Source of the DNA: Kushneria indalinina DSM 14324
GTDB taxonomy: Bacteria > Pseudomonadota > Gammaproteobacteria > Pseudomonadales > Halomonadaceae
Assembly (NCBI RefSeq): GCF_003385845.1
Contig: NZ_QRDJ01000007.1
Location: 461,380 to 525,379 of the forward strand
Direction: 5' to 3'
Length of the DNA stretch: 64,000 nt
In this document: positions 8,554 through 14,878 of the stretch, one piece after another
How positions within the stretch are numbered: position 1 is the first letter of the stretch
Layout of the letters: every line of letters starts with the position of its first letter
The notes under the pieces: generated by a model
Databases searched by the model: none
Seen by the model: the letters and a program-made list of their open reading frames with translations, nothing else
Told to the model about the DNA's origin: nothing
Program-made: the position numbers and the translations under genes

Positions 8554-8751
8554 ATGAGACTTCTCAAATTGAAAGACGTCATGTTTTTGACCGGGCTGGC
8601 GCGTTCTACCGTTTACAAATACATAGCGATGGGCACCTTTCCTAAACCGGTATCCTTGGGCGAGCGGAACGTTGCCTGGGTGGAAGATGAGATTAATAAC
8701 TGGATCGAATCAAAGATAAAAGAAAGAGATGAGGCGGCTACTGCAGCATGA
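8554..8751 (+). CDS. AlpA family phage/island transcriptional regulator
   Basis: 65 residues from the Met of Met-Arg-Leu-Leu-Lys-Leu; the frame also allows a start nine codons earlier. The MerR-like helix-turn-helix of AlpA proteins is plain: Val-x-Phe-Leu-Thr-Gly-Leu-Ala-Arg-Ser-Thr-Val-Tyr-Lys-Tyr then Gly-Thr-Phe-Pro-Lys-Pro-Val and a Trp-Val-Glu-Asp-Glu-Ile-x-x-Trp-Ile wing. AlpA proteins activate the integrase of P4-like islands or serve as excisionases. Position ~1.4 kb from the integrase agrees with that. Confidence 0.88.
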   Translation: MRLLKLKDVMFLTGLARSTVYKYIAMGTFPKPVSLGERNVAWVEDEINNWIESKIKERDEAATAA

Positions 8752-8935
8752 GGCCTTTGAAACTATTTTTGTAACATCGCTTTTTGCCCCTACATATCAA
8801 AACAATTTTTGATTAGCCGCAGCCACGGCTCACAAATCTATAAAACACAACAGCAACACTTCTTACGGTTACCTATCCAACCAGCTTCAGCAGTTAAAAC
8901 TGAATTGGCCTCTGCGGTAAAATATTTCCCAACAC

Positions 8936-9163
8936 TTGAAAACAATTGAACTTACGCAAGGCATTTCAAAAAAAAGAAATGTTTTGCAGGCGACCACGAC
9001 AGCCCTCACAGAGAGCTGTCGTGGTATTCGTATGCTGCTGGAAGAGTGTGATGCTCAGGGTCGGGTGCTTGGCCAAGTTCGAGACACCGTTGCAAATCGC
9101 ATTATTGGTGAAGCAATTATTTACTTCCAAGCTATAAAAAACGAAAATAGCCAAATTAATTAA
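8936..9163 (+). CDS. Small hypothetical protein, TTG start
   Basis: 75 residues beginning at TTG; no ATG in frame upstream and no good ribosome site, so the start and even the gene are uncertain. The product is Thr/Ala/Glu-rich with a helical middle (Arg-Met-Leu-Leu-Glu-Glu-Cys) and a helical end. It converges on the YqaJ gene, whose stop follows directly. No family recognised. Confidence 0.4.
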   Translation: MKTIELTQGISKKRNVLQATTTALTESCRGIRMLLEECDAQGRVLGQVRDTVANRIIGEAIIYFQAIKNENSQIN

Positions 9164-9775
9164 TCAAGCTGCTATAACCTGCAATATACGTTTTTCCAAC
9201 TCGTCATAGAACGCTTCAACACGTTCGGCAATGGTCTTGATCATTTCCTCATCTCGATAAGCACGTTTAACGAACAGCGGCATTCCGGGCCAGTAGCTGA
9301 CAAAGTCGATCCATTCTCTCTCGCTGACCCAGAGCCCACCCTGACATTGCGCCATATGTTCCTGTGGCAGCTCATCTGCAATCAGCAGCTCGATCTGGTA
9401 TTTGGGCAGTTTGGTCTTTATCTCGATGAGCCCATCGCCACTTACCAGGCTATCCGGTGAGTATCCGGCGCCATGGTTGAGAATGATCCCGACCTGCTCC
9501 AGATGAGTATTGCCGGTAGCATCGCTATAGAGTTCTCGCGCTATGGTCTCCAGCGCGTGCCCGCGCTGGGTATGGGCATTGCCCGAGAAAGTATCCGCTG
9601 ACTCTCCGGTAATACGCTCACCAATTAGCTGATGCATATAGCTCAGGGCACCGGCTCCGAAACTACCTGGCCCCTTGCCATTTACCAGTAACGTCTTGAG
9701 CTCAGACATGGTGACGATGCCCAGCCTCGCGGCATGCCACTCGGCTGTTCCCTGTTCATAGTTGAGTATCTGCAT
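9164..9775 (-). CDS. YqaJ/lambda-exonuclease family recombinase
   Basis: 203 residues from ATG at 9775. The PD-(D/E)xK core is seen as Glu76 in Gly-His-Ala-Leu-Glu-Thr-Ile-Ala-Arg, Asp108 in Tyr-Ser-Pro-Asp-Ser-Leu, and Glu118-x-Lys120 in Gly-Leu-Ile-Glu-Ile-Lys-Thr-Lys. The N-terminal Gly-Thr-x-Glu-Trp-x-x-Ala-Arg-Leu-Gly is typical of YqaJ. Such enzymes degrade one strand of a duplex 5'-3' to give tails for an annealing protein. The ERF-type annealase is the next gene upstream in the same direction, 41 bases away, as in phage and SXT-like recombination pairs. Confidence 0.92.
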   Translation of the reverse strand: MQILNYEQGTAEWHAARLGIVTMSELKTLLVNGKGPGSFGAGALSYMHQLIGERITGESADTFSGNAHTQRGHALETIARELYSDATGNTHLEQVGIILNHGAGYSPDSLVSGDGLIEIKTKLPKYQIELLIADELPQEHMAQCQGGLWVSEREWIDFVSYWPGMPLFVKRAYRDEEMIKTIAERVEAFYDELEKRILQVIAA

Positions 9776-9816
9776 CGTGCGCTCCTGAAAATGTGATGGC
9801 ATAAACGGCGAGGGCG

Positions 9817-10572
9817 TTACCCCTCGCGCACGTCGCCATGCGGTGGCTGTTGTGGCTGGGCGCGCTTTTGCAGCGACGCACGCAGCTTGTCGAAATGACT
9901 TTGAGGCACCTGCTCGGCATCGCCATACCGGCCGATGAACCACTCCTGTGTGGTCGTGGGACACTTGGCGATCAGTTGCCGGAGCTGTCCGGCCTGGAAG
10001 GATGTGATCCGCTTGATGGGCGTGGCAGCATGACCATTGTCATCCTGCCCCCGCGTGGTGATGTTGAGCAGCGCGCAGAGCACGTAGCGTTTGCCATAGC
10101 TGGTTGAAGAGCCAAAGGCCTGCACGGCGTTCTTGTTGCCACTCACGTCGGCAGGCAGCAGCATGCTGGTCTCTTCCCGATGCCCGTCCCGATGCATCAG
10201 CACCCCGGTCACCTGAATGCCGCGCTCCTGCGTCTGAATGCGAAAGCTCACGGCAAAGCCGTGGCACTGCAGGATGGGTCGTACCGTATCGACGATATCT
10301 TCCAGCGTGGCGTAGTGACCGTTATTGCCCTTGCCCCGCTCGACAATACTGGGCAGCTCGGTCTGCATGGCCGCCATGGCACTGCTGTAGGCCATCAGGG
10401 ATTGCCGATCGAGAACACGCTCCTGCATCTGCAGCAGACGTTCCATCTTGTCGATGTCCACGTCAGGATTGAGCGCTGCCCGCTCTATCACCTGAATGAT
10501 GGCGGTGCTGTCGCTGCTGGGTTCAGGTGGATGCCTGGTGACGTTGTCCTGCCGTGTAATTGACTGCGTCAT
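9817..10572 (-). CDS. ERF family single-strand annealing protein
   Basis: 251 residues. The ERF superfamily core is seen in residues ~45-170: an early helix Arg-Leu-Leu-Gln-Met-Gln, Ala-Ala-Met-Gln-x-Glu-Leu-Pro, Tyr-Ala-Thr-Leu-Glu-Asp-Ile-Val-Asp-Thr-Val-Arg-Pro, Gly-Phe-Ala-Val-Ser-Phe, and Gly-Ser-Ser-x-Ser-Tyr-Gly-Lys-Arg-Tyr. It anneals single strands prepared by the YqaJ exonuclease. Its start overlaps the stop of the 66-residue gene upstream by four bases (ATGA), so the two are translationally coupled. The C-terminal tail is Gln/Pro-rich. Confidence 0.92.
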   Translation of the reverse strand: MTQSITRQDNVTRHPPEPSSDSTAIIQVIERAALNPDVDIDKMERLLQMQERVLDRQSLMAYSSAMAAMQTELPSIVERGKGNNGHYATLEDIVDTVRPILQCHGFAVSFRIQTQERGIQVTGVLMHRDGHREETSMLLPADVSGNKNAVQAFGSSTSYGKRYVLCALLNITTRGQDDNGHAATPIKRITSFQAGQLRQLIAKCPTTTQEWFIGRYGDAEQVPQSHFDKLRASLQKRAQPQQPPHGDVREG

Positions 10573-10769
10573 GAGCTTTTCTCCGGAAGGTATTCATTGA
10601 TGACGTTCTGCAGATCCTTTTCTGTCACTGGCTCAAGCGTCATGGACGCGCGGTAAAAGCAGCCCTTGGCGCAGATAAGGGTGTCGGCCTGCGTTTCGCT
10701 CTGCTCCAGCATCAGGCGCGACAGATCGGTCAGCGCGATAGAAATGGATAGAGGGATATCGGTATTCAT
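10569..10769 (-). CDS. Small hypothetical protein coupled to the ERF gene
   Basis: 66 residues, mostly helical, beginning Met-Asn-Thr-Asp-Ile-Pro-Leu-Ser and containing one Cys pair (Cys-Ala-Lys-Gly-Cys). No family recognised. Its stop overlaps the ERF start in ATGA, and an intrinsic terminator separates it from the DUF932 gene, so it is the first gene of the recombination operon and probably an accessory to it. Confidence 0.7.
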   Translation of the reverse strand: MNTDIPLSISIALTDLSRLMLEQSETQADTLICAKGCFYRASMTLEPVTEKDLQNVINEYLPEKSS

Positions 10770-10790
10770 CGAGACGCTCCTTGCGACGAT

Positions 10791-10822
10791 AAAAAGCCCG
10801 ACCAGAAAACTGGTCGGGCTTT
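10791..10822 (-). terminator. Intrinsic terminator after the DUF932 gene
   Basis: Perfect 13-base arms (10793-10805, 10810-10822) with an AAAA loop and, on the minus strand, a run of five Ts after the stem. It closes the DUF932 transcript before the recombination operon. Confidence 0.85.
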
Positions 10823-10855
10823 ATGCGATTGAGTGGTGAACAACAGGCTTGGTGG

Positions 10856-11821
10856 TCAGGCAATCAGCTCAAGAGCACTATCCAGTGCCCGATGCTTCAG
10901 GTTGGCGCCCTGGCCGAACCAGGCCGAGTCCATGCGGGTATCGTTACTGCGGGCACGCTTCTCATGATCGACATACTCGGTCACAGCGTTGAGCAGCCCC
11001 CAGGCCGTGTCCTTGGCCGTTGAGAAGTGAGATCCCCGTCCTTCCCCGTGATAGAGCTGCTGCATCCGGTTCATGGCACGGCTGGGCTTTCCGGCCGGCG
11101 TGCCCAATGGCGCGTCGGTGTTGTTGAGCACGGTCTGGAAATAACGGGTGGCCTCGTCATGGCTGATCCTGCGTTCAGCCAGTGCCTTCATGCGGTACAT
11201 GAAGTCATCCCACTGCGATACCGAAATGCCCAGCTGCTGCTTGACCCGCTGCGGATTGAACTCGGTGCTATGAGGCACCCGAACCATCTGGGAAGCACCT
11301 TCGACGGCCATGCTCAGCGTGTTGTTGCAGACCACCCGCACGGAAGTGGGGGTAGCAACCGTAGCCAGCGTTCCATCACACGACGTGGCCAGCAGCAGAT
11401 AGCCCCGGACCTCATCCGTGTTCTTGAGCGACGTGCTCAGACCACTGCGGGCCAGTGCCCAGAACTTGCGACCGCCCTTTAGGACGCCGGCCGTCTCAAG
11501 TTCGTACCCCGCGTATTCGGTCAGGTCACGATAGAACTCCAGTACCTGCTGTGGTTGCACCACCTTATAGCGCTGTGACACCACCGACAGCGGCGTCTGG
11601 GTATCCGAGCGGAACAGCACCTTCTGCTCGGGGAAAGAGTGGATGCTGCCCAGATGAGAGGAAGAATCGGCGATAAACCGCACCGGCGTCTCTTCGATGT
11701 GCCAGTTCATGCCGGCCTGTTGCTGCCAGACCTCCAGTGGCTGATGGGGAGACAGCTGCTGCCCCAGCCCATGCCAGGGCGTATCGCCAACGTACGCCAT
11801 CTGCTCGACTTGATGTGCCAT
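10856..11821 (-). CDS. DUF932 phage/plasmid-like protein
   Basis: 321 residues from ATG at 11821 with GGAG upstream. The N-terminus (Val-Gly-Asp-Thr-Pro-Trp-His-Gly-Leu-Gly), Val-x-Ser-Gln-Arg-Tyr-Lys-Val-Val-Gln-Pro, Arg-Lys-Phe-Trp-Ala-Leu-Ala, Ser-Val-Arg-Val-Val-Cys-Asn-Asn-Thr-Leu and the final Ala-Thr/Ala-Trp-Gly-Leu-Leu-Asn-Ala-Val-Thr-Glu-Tyr-Val-Asp-His are the DUF932 (TIGR03299) signature. The family is common on plasmids, phages and integrative elements, often by recombination genes; its biochemical role is not established. Confidence 0.93.
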   Translation of the reverse strand: MAHQVEQMAYVGDTPWHGLGQQLSPHQPLEVWQQQAGMNWHIEETPVRFIADSSSHLGSIHSFPEQKVLFRSDTQTPLSVVSQRYKVVQPQQVLEFYRDLTEYAGYELETAGVLKGGRKFWALARSGLSTSLKNTDEVRGYLLLATSCDGTLATVATPTSVRVVCNNTLSMAVEGASQMVRVPHSTEFNPQRVKQQLGISVSQWDDFMYRMKALAERRISHDEATRYFQTVLNNTDAPLGTPAGKPSRAMNRMQQLYHGEGRGSHFSTAKDTAWGLLNAVTEYVDHEKRARSNDTRMDSAWFGQGANLKHRALDSALELIA

Positions 11822-11857
11822 GAGGAAACTCCTTGCTGATATTGATGTAGACGGCAT

Positions 11858-11889
11858 AAGGGCCCGCCATCGGTTGATGGCGGGCCCTT
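11858..11889 (-). terminator. Intrinsic terminator after the glycine-zipper gene
   Basis: 14-base perfect arms around a GGTT loop (AAGGGCCCGCCATC and its complement). It lies between the glycine-zipper gene and the DUF932 gene, both on the minus strand, so each of the three units here ends in its own terminator. Confidence 0.8.
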
Positions 11890-11937
11890 TGAATGAAAAA
11901 GATGGGAATGAATCAATGTCTCTGGGGGAGACAGCTA

Positions 11938-12270
11938 TTACGCGGATTGGGTACGGAAGGTATGGCCGCAGTCGCAGCATTCGAGGTTGTCGAGCACGCG
12001 CTCATCGAGTTCGCTGCCAAAACGGGCACCGGCCACCCCACCGGCAGCACCACCTGCCAGGGCACCGAATACGGCGCCGGTCAGACCGCCTACAGCAATG
12101 CCTACGGGCCCTGCAAAGGCTCCTGCCATCGCACCGGCCTGTGACCCACTCCACGCCCCGGCAGCACCACCAGCGGAACCCGCCACGATACCGACGCTGC
12201 CGCAGACACTGCGGCCCTGGTGGCGATCAACAATGTGAGGTGAATTACAGCGTGGACAACTGAATTTCAT
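11938..12270 (-). CDS. Glycine-zipper protein between two Cys-x-x-Cys pairs
   Basis: 110 residues from ATG at 12270, with GGAGG seven bases upstream. The N-terminus has a zinc-ribbon half (Cys-Pro-Arg-Cys), the middle (residues ~25-85) is an unbroken run of Gly and Ala in glycine-zipper spacing, and the C-terminus has a second pair (Cys-Cys-Asp-Cys-Gly). The two knuckles could join into one zinc ribbon with a membrane-inserting hairpin between them. Glycine zippers are typical of membrane-associated proteins. No assigned function; carried on the island as a separate transcript. Confidence 0.75.
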   Translation of the reverse strand: MKFSCPRCNSPHIVDRHQGRSVCGSVGIVAGSAGGAAGAWSGSQAGAMAGAFAGPVGIAVGGLTGAVFGALAGGAAGGVAGARFGSELDERVLDNLECCDCGHTFRTQSA

Positions 12271-12928
12271 GAATACCTCCTGATTGCAAAAATCAGCTAT
12301 TGAGCAAGCCAATGCTTCCCAGCTTCAGGAAGGTAATACAGGTCTGAAATATTTTTGAATGAAGCCAAGCCTCATCAATACTCTCCACCTTGAAGCACGC
12401 AGCAGATCATCTCGGTTTTCAAATGGGCAAGCACAAGACACCATCCAGGAAATGTAATTCTTAACATCGCCACGATATGTAATGAAGTGAAGTGGCGATC
12501 ATTTCGTCATTAATTCTTGTCCTGTTGGAAACGGAATTTCTTGATAATGCGTCCATGACTCGTTTCGCCGGTTCTACCTTACATTTCTATGTTAAGGGAT
12601 AGAGCTGGCCTGATGCATTCACGTGCACTACTGACGGGGAAGTATTATAGAGTTCCATGAATCATTAATAGACTTCACAAGTGAAGTCTATCTTGAATAT
12701 CCACAGAGCAGGTCCAGGTGCTCCATATCCCTTCTGACTTAATACAAGCTTCTGATATAAAACAAGAGATACGGAATGAACTCCAAGCTGTTCTAACAAG
12801 CAGCAATGGTTAACTCACTGATACTCTTGATGCTGTTACTCAACAGGAGTTCATCCATCCTTGGGCCTCTCTCCAACAATCAAAGAACTTCGCTTCAAGT
12901 CCATTAATCTTGTTCGCGAGTATAACCA
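12271..12928. other. 658-base non-coding stretch upstream of the Gp2-like gene
   Basis: No convincing gene. It is AT-rich and contains a perfect 22-base inverted repeat (12669-12690) and several GAAGT/ACTTC repeats near 12480-12690. A 33-codon frame (12807-12908) lacks a good ribosome site. As it lies directly before a replication-protein-like gene, it might contain an origin; that is conjecture. Confidence 0.5.
12669..12690. repeat. Perfect inverted repeat, candidate origin or operator
   Basis: TAGACTTCAC-AA-GTGAAGTCTA, two 10-base arms with a 2-base centre, 240 bases upstream of the Gp2-like gene. Confidence 0.75.
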
Positions 12929-13621
12929 ATGTTCCCAAGCTTTCCCCTACGCCATCCTGACAACGACAAACTGCGTCTTTTCTACGAAGAGACCTATTGT
13001 GGTTACGCTGTCATGCAGCATGAAAAAGGGCCGCTAATTGAAAACTTCCTGGAAAGGAGCCTCTTCACGCTCAATCTTGCCCGAGAGACGAACCGAACTA
13101 CCTTTGCCTTTCGAGTAGATTTGCACTTTCCTGATGCCATGCCAAGATCACGTATGCATGATGATAACGTTGTTCTGGCAAGGTTCTTTCGCTTCTTCTT
13201 TTACGAGTTGAGAAAAGCGAATACCAAGTATCCTCCAACACCACGCTATCTGTGGGCCCGAGAACAAGCCTCTAGCAATAAACCCCACTACCATCTAATG
13301 CTTTTGTTCAACAAGGATGCTTTCGACAGCATAGGCAAATTTGCACCAGACTATGACGGCATTTACTCACGTCAGAACATCTACCATCGCATAATGCGTT
13401 CTTGGCTGAAAGCAATGGGCTTTGATGCTGACGACCCGCGCTTTGGACAGTTGGTCAATGTAAGCAAAGACCCCGTAACTAAGGTTCCTTGGTCAAACAT
13501 CCTGCATCTTGACGATTGGTACGCAATGGATGAAGCAATGTTCATGGCCAGCTACCTTTGCAAAGCGTATAGCAAACCTTTCAATCAAGGGATTCACGTC
13601 TTCGATTCGAGTCGTCGCTGA
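12929..13621 (+). CDS. YagK/YfjJ (inovirus Gp2-like) domain protein
   Basis: 230 residues. It has the features of the YagK/YfjJ C-terminal family, related to inovirus replication initiator Gp2: a strand Phe-Ala-Phe-Arg-Val-Asp-Leu-His-Phe-Pro near residue 60, and a His-x-His motif (Lys-Pro-His120-Tyr-His122-Leu-Met-Leu-Leu-Phe-Asn) like the metal-binding pair of HUH nucleases, followed by Tyr-containing helices (Ile-Tyr-His-Arg-Ile-Met). Such proteins occur singly on P4-like islands. It may nick DNA for replication or transfer of the element, or be a domesticated remnant. Composition is lower in GC than the core genes. Confidence 0.8.
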   Translation: MFPSFPLRHPDNDKLRLFYEETYCGYAVMQHEKGPLIENFLERSLFTLNLARETNRTTFAFRVDLHFPDAMPRSRMHDDNVVLARFFRFFFYELRKANTKYPPTPRYLWAREQASSNKPHYHLMLLFNKDAFDSIGKFAPDYDGIYSRQNIYHRIMRSWLKAMGFDADDPRFGQLVNVSKDPVTKVPWSNILHLDDWYAMDEAMFMASYLCKAYSKPFNQGIHVFDSSRR

Positions 13622-13627
13622 GCATAA

Positions 13628-13650
13628 GGCCCGTCTCTGGCGGGCCCTTT
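13628..13650 (+). terminator. Intrinsic terminator after the Gp2-like gene
   Basis: Stem of GGCCCG and CGGGCC with a 7-base loop and a short T-run, 7 bases behind the stop codon. Confidence 0.7.
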
Positions 13651-13687
13651 CATTACCTTCCTGAAGAAGTTAGAAAGCTACTGTACT

Positions 13688-13805
13688 CGCCATGGCATGC
13701 GCGTGATCATTCCCCGGCGGCGTATGCACAGGCGTCTGCGTCGGGGACTGCTATGTCAGTTTGCCAGATCCGCAATACCGTCAGCGCAATGTGGTGAAGC
13801 GCCCC
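13688..13805 (+). pseudogene. IS5-family transposase fragment
   Basis: Reads Gly-Met-Arg-Val-Ile-Ile-Pro-Arg-Arg-Arg-Met-His-Arg-Arg in one frame, then, after a one-base shift, Tyr-Arg-Gln-Arg-Asn-Val-Val. Both pieces match the middle of the transposase remnant at 17399-18309. Only about 115 bases survive, directly upstream of the IetA-like gene. Confidence 0.8.
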
Positions 13806-13882
13806 AGTGAAAGCGTTATACTTTATTCAAGCAAAAATCCAGCCCAGCTTCGGCATTTTTTCACGACCACACCCGGTAACTT

Positions 13883-14869
13883 ATGGCCACGGCAGAGCAA
13901 ATCAAAGCATTGTTGAGGAGCCACGCTGATCACGATGATCAGCGGTTCTACTCTATTGCTTTGCAAGTTGCGGCCAAAGAGGCCCGCAAAGGTCACCATA
14001 AGCTGGCAAACGAGCTCAAGGAAACGATTGAGCGCTCACAGAAGGCATCCAAAAGCCCTGCCGTTGTACCTTCCAATCCAACTCCTCTCGCCCAACACCC
14101 TAAAGGTGAATTGAAAGGGCTCCTCGAGCTGACGCACTCTACCTCTCGCAAAAATGAGCTGGTGCTGTCGAGTGAGGTAAGCGAGCGGTTGGATAAGGTA
14201 CTACTGGAGCAGCGGCAAAAAAGTCGCCTGTCTCAGTTCGGTCTTTCCCCACGGCGTAAGCTGTTATTTACTGGCTCTCCGGGCACGGGTAAAACCCTGT
14301 CGGCAGCTGTATTGGCCTCAGAGCTGAAGCTTCCGCTATACACCATCGTGTTGGATAACTTGATCACCCGCTTTATGGGCGAGACCGCCGCCAAGCTTCG
14401 ATTGATTTTTGATCACATCAAGCAAACGCGGGCGGTGTATCTGTTTGACGAGTTTGACGCGATCGGCACTCAGCGAGGGGCGACAAACGACGTCGGTGAG
14501 ATACGCCGCGTGTTGAACTCGTTTCTCATGTTTGTCGAACAGGACTCCTCTGAAAGCATCCTTTTGGCGGCAACCAATCATCCAGAACTGTTGGACAAAG
14601 CGCTCTACCGACGCTTTGACGACATTATTCAGTTTGAAAAACCCGGGCAGGCGCAAATCAAGCAGCTCATTGAAAATCGTCTCTCAGCATTTGAGACCGG
14701 GCGCCTGAACTGGGATGAAATCACTCAGACTGCATGCGGGCTAAGCTCAGCAGACGTCACCCGAGCCTGTGAGGATGCTGCCAAAGAAGCGGTTTTACAC
14801 CATGATGCCAACATCACCACTGGAATAATTATCAAGGCCGTGCAACGCCGACAAAATGGAAAGCATTAA
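13883..14869 (+). CDS. ietA: IetA-like AAA+ ATPase (defence/addiction pair)
   Basis: 328 residues. Residues 1-110 are helical and lack known motifs. The AAA+ core follows: Walker A Gly-Ser-Pro-Gly-Thr-Gly-Lys-Thr (131-138), pore-loop region Phe-Met-Gly-Glu-Thr (~164-168), Walker B Tyr-Leu-Phe-Asp-Glu-Phe-Asp (186-192), sensor-1 Ala-Ala-Thr-Asn (229-232) and an arginine-finger pair at 243-244. It looks active, of FtsH/spastin-like type. The subtilisin-like protease gene starts 9 bases after its stop. An ATPase plus S8 protease pair is the architecture of IetAS, described as a plasmid stability pair and later listed among anti-phage systems. Confidence 0.85.
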   Translation: MATAEQIKALLRSHADHDDQRFYSIALQVAAKEARKGHHKLANELKETIERSQKASKSPAVVPSNPTPLAQHPKGELKGLLELTHSTSRKNELVLSSEVSERLDKVLLEQRQKSRLSQFGLSPRRKLLFTGSPGTGKTLSAAVLASELKLPLYTIVLDNLITRFMGETAAKLRLIFDHIKQTRAVYLFDEFDAIGTQRGATNDVGEIRRVLNSFLMFVEQDSSESILLAATNHPELLDKALYRRFDDIIQFEKPGQAQIKQLIENRLSAFETGRLNWDEITQTACGLSSADVTRACEDAAKEAVLHHDANITTGIIIKAVQRRQNGKH

Positions 14870-14878
14870 GGGGGCTTC

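Noticed and set aside
12807-12908. 33-codon frame with hydrophobic start
   Set aside because: No ribosome site and no relative; the AT-rich region yields such frames by chance.
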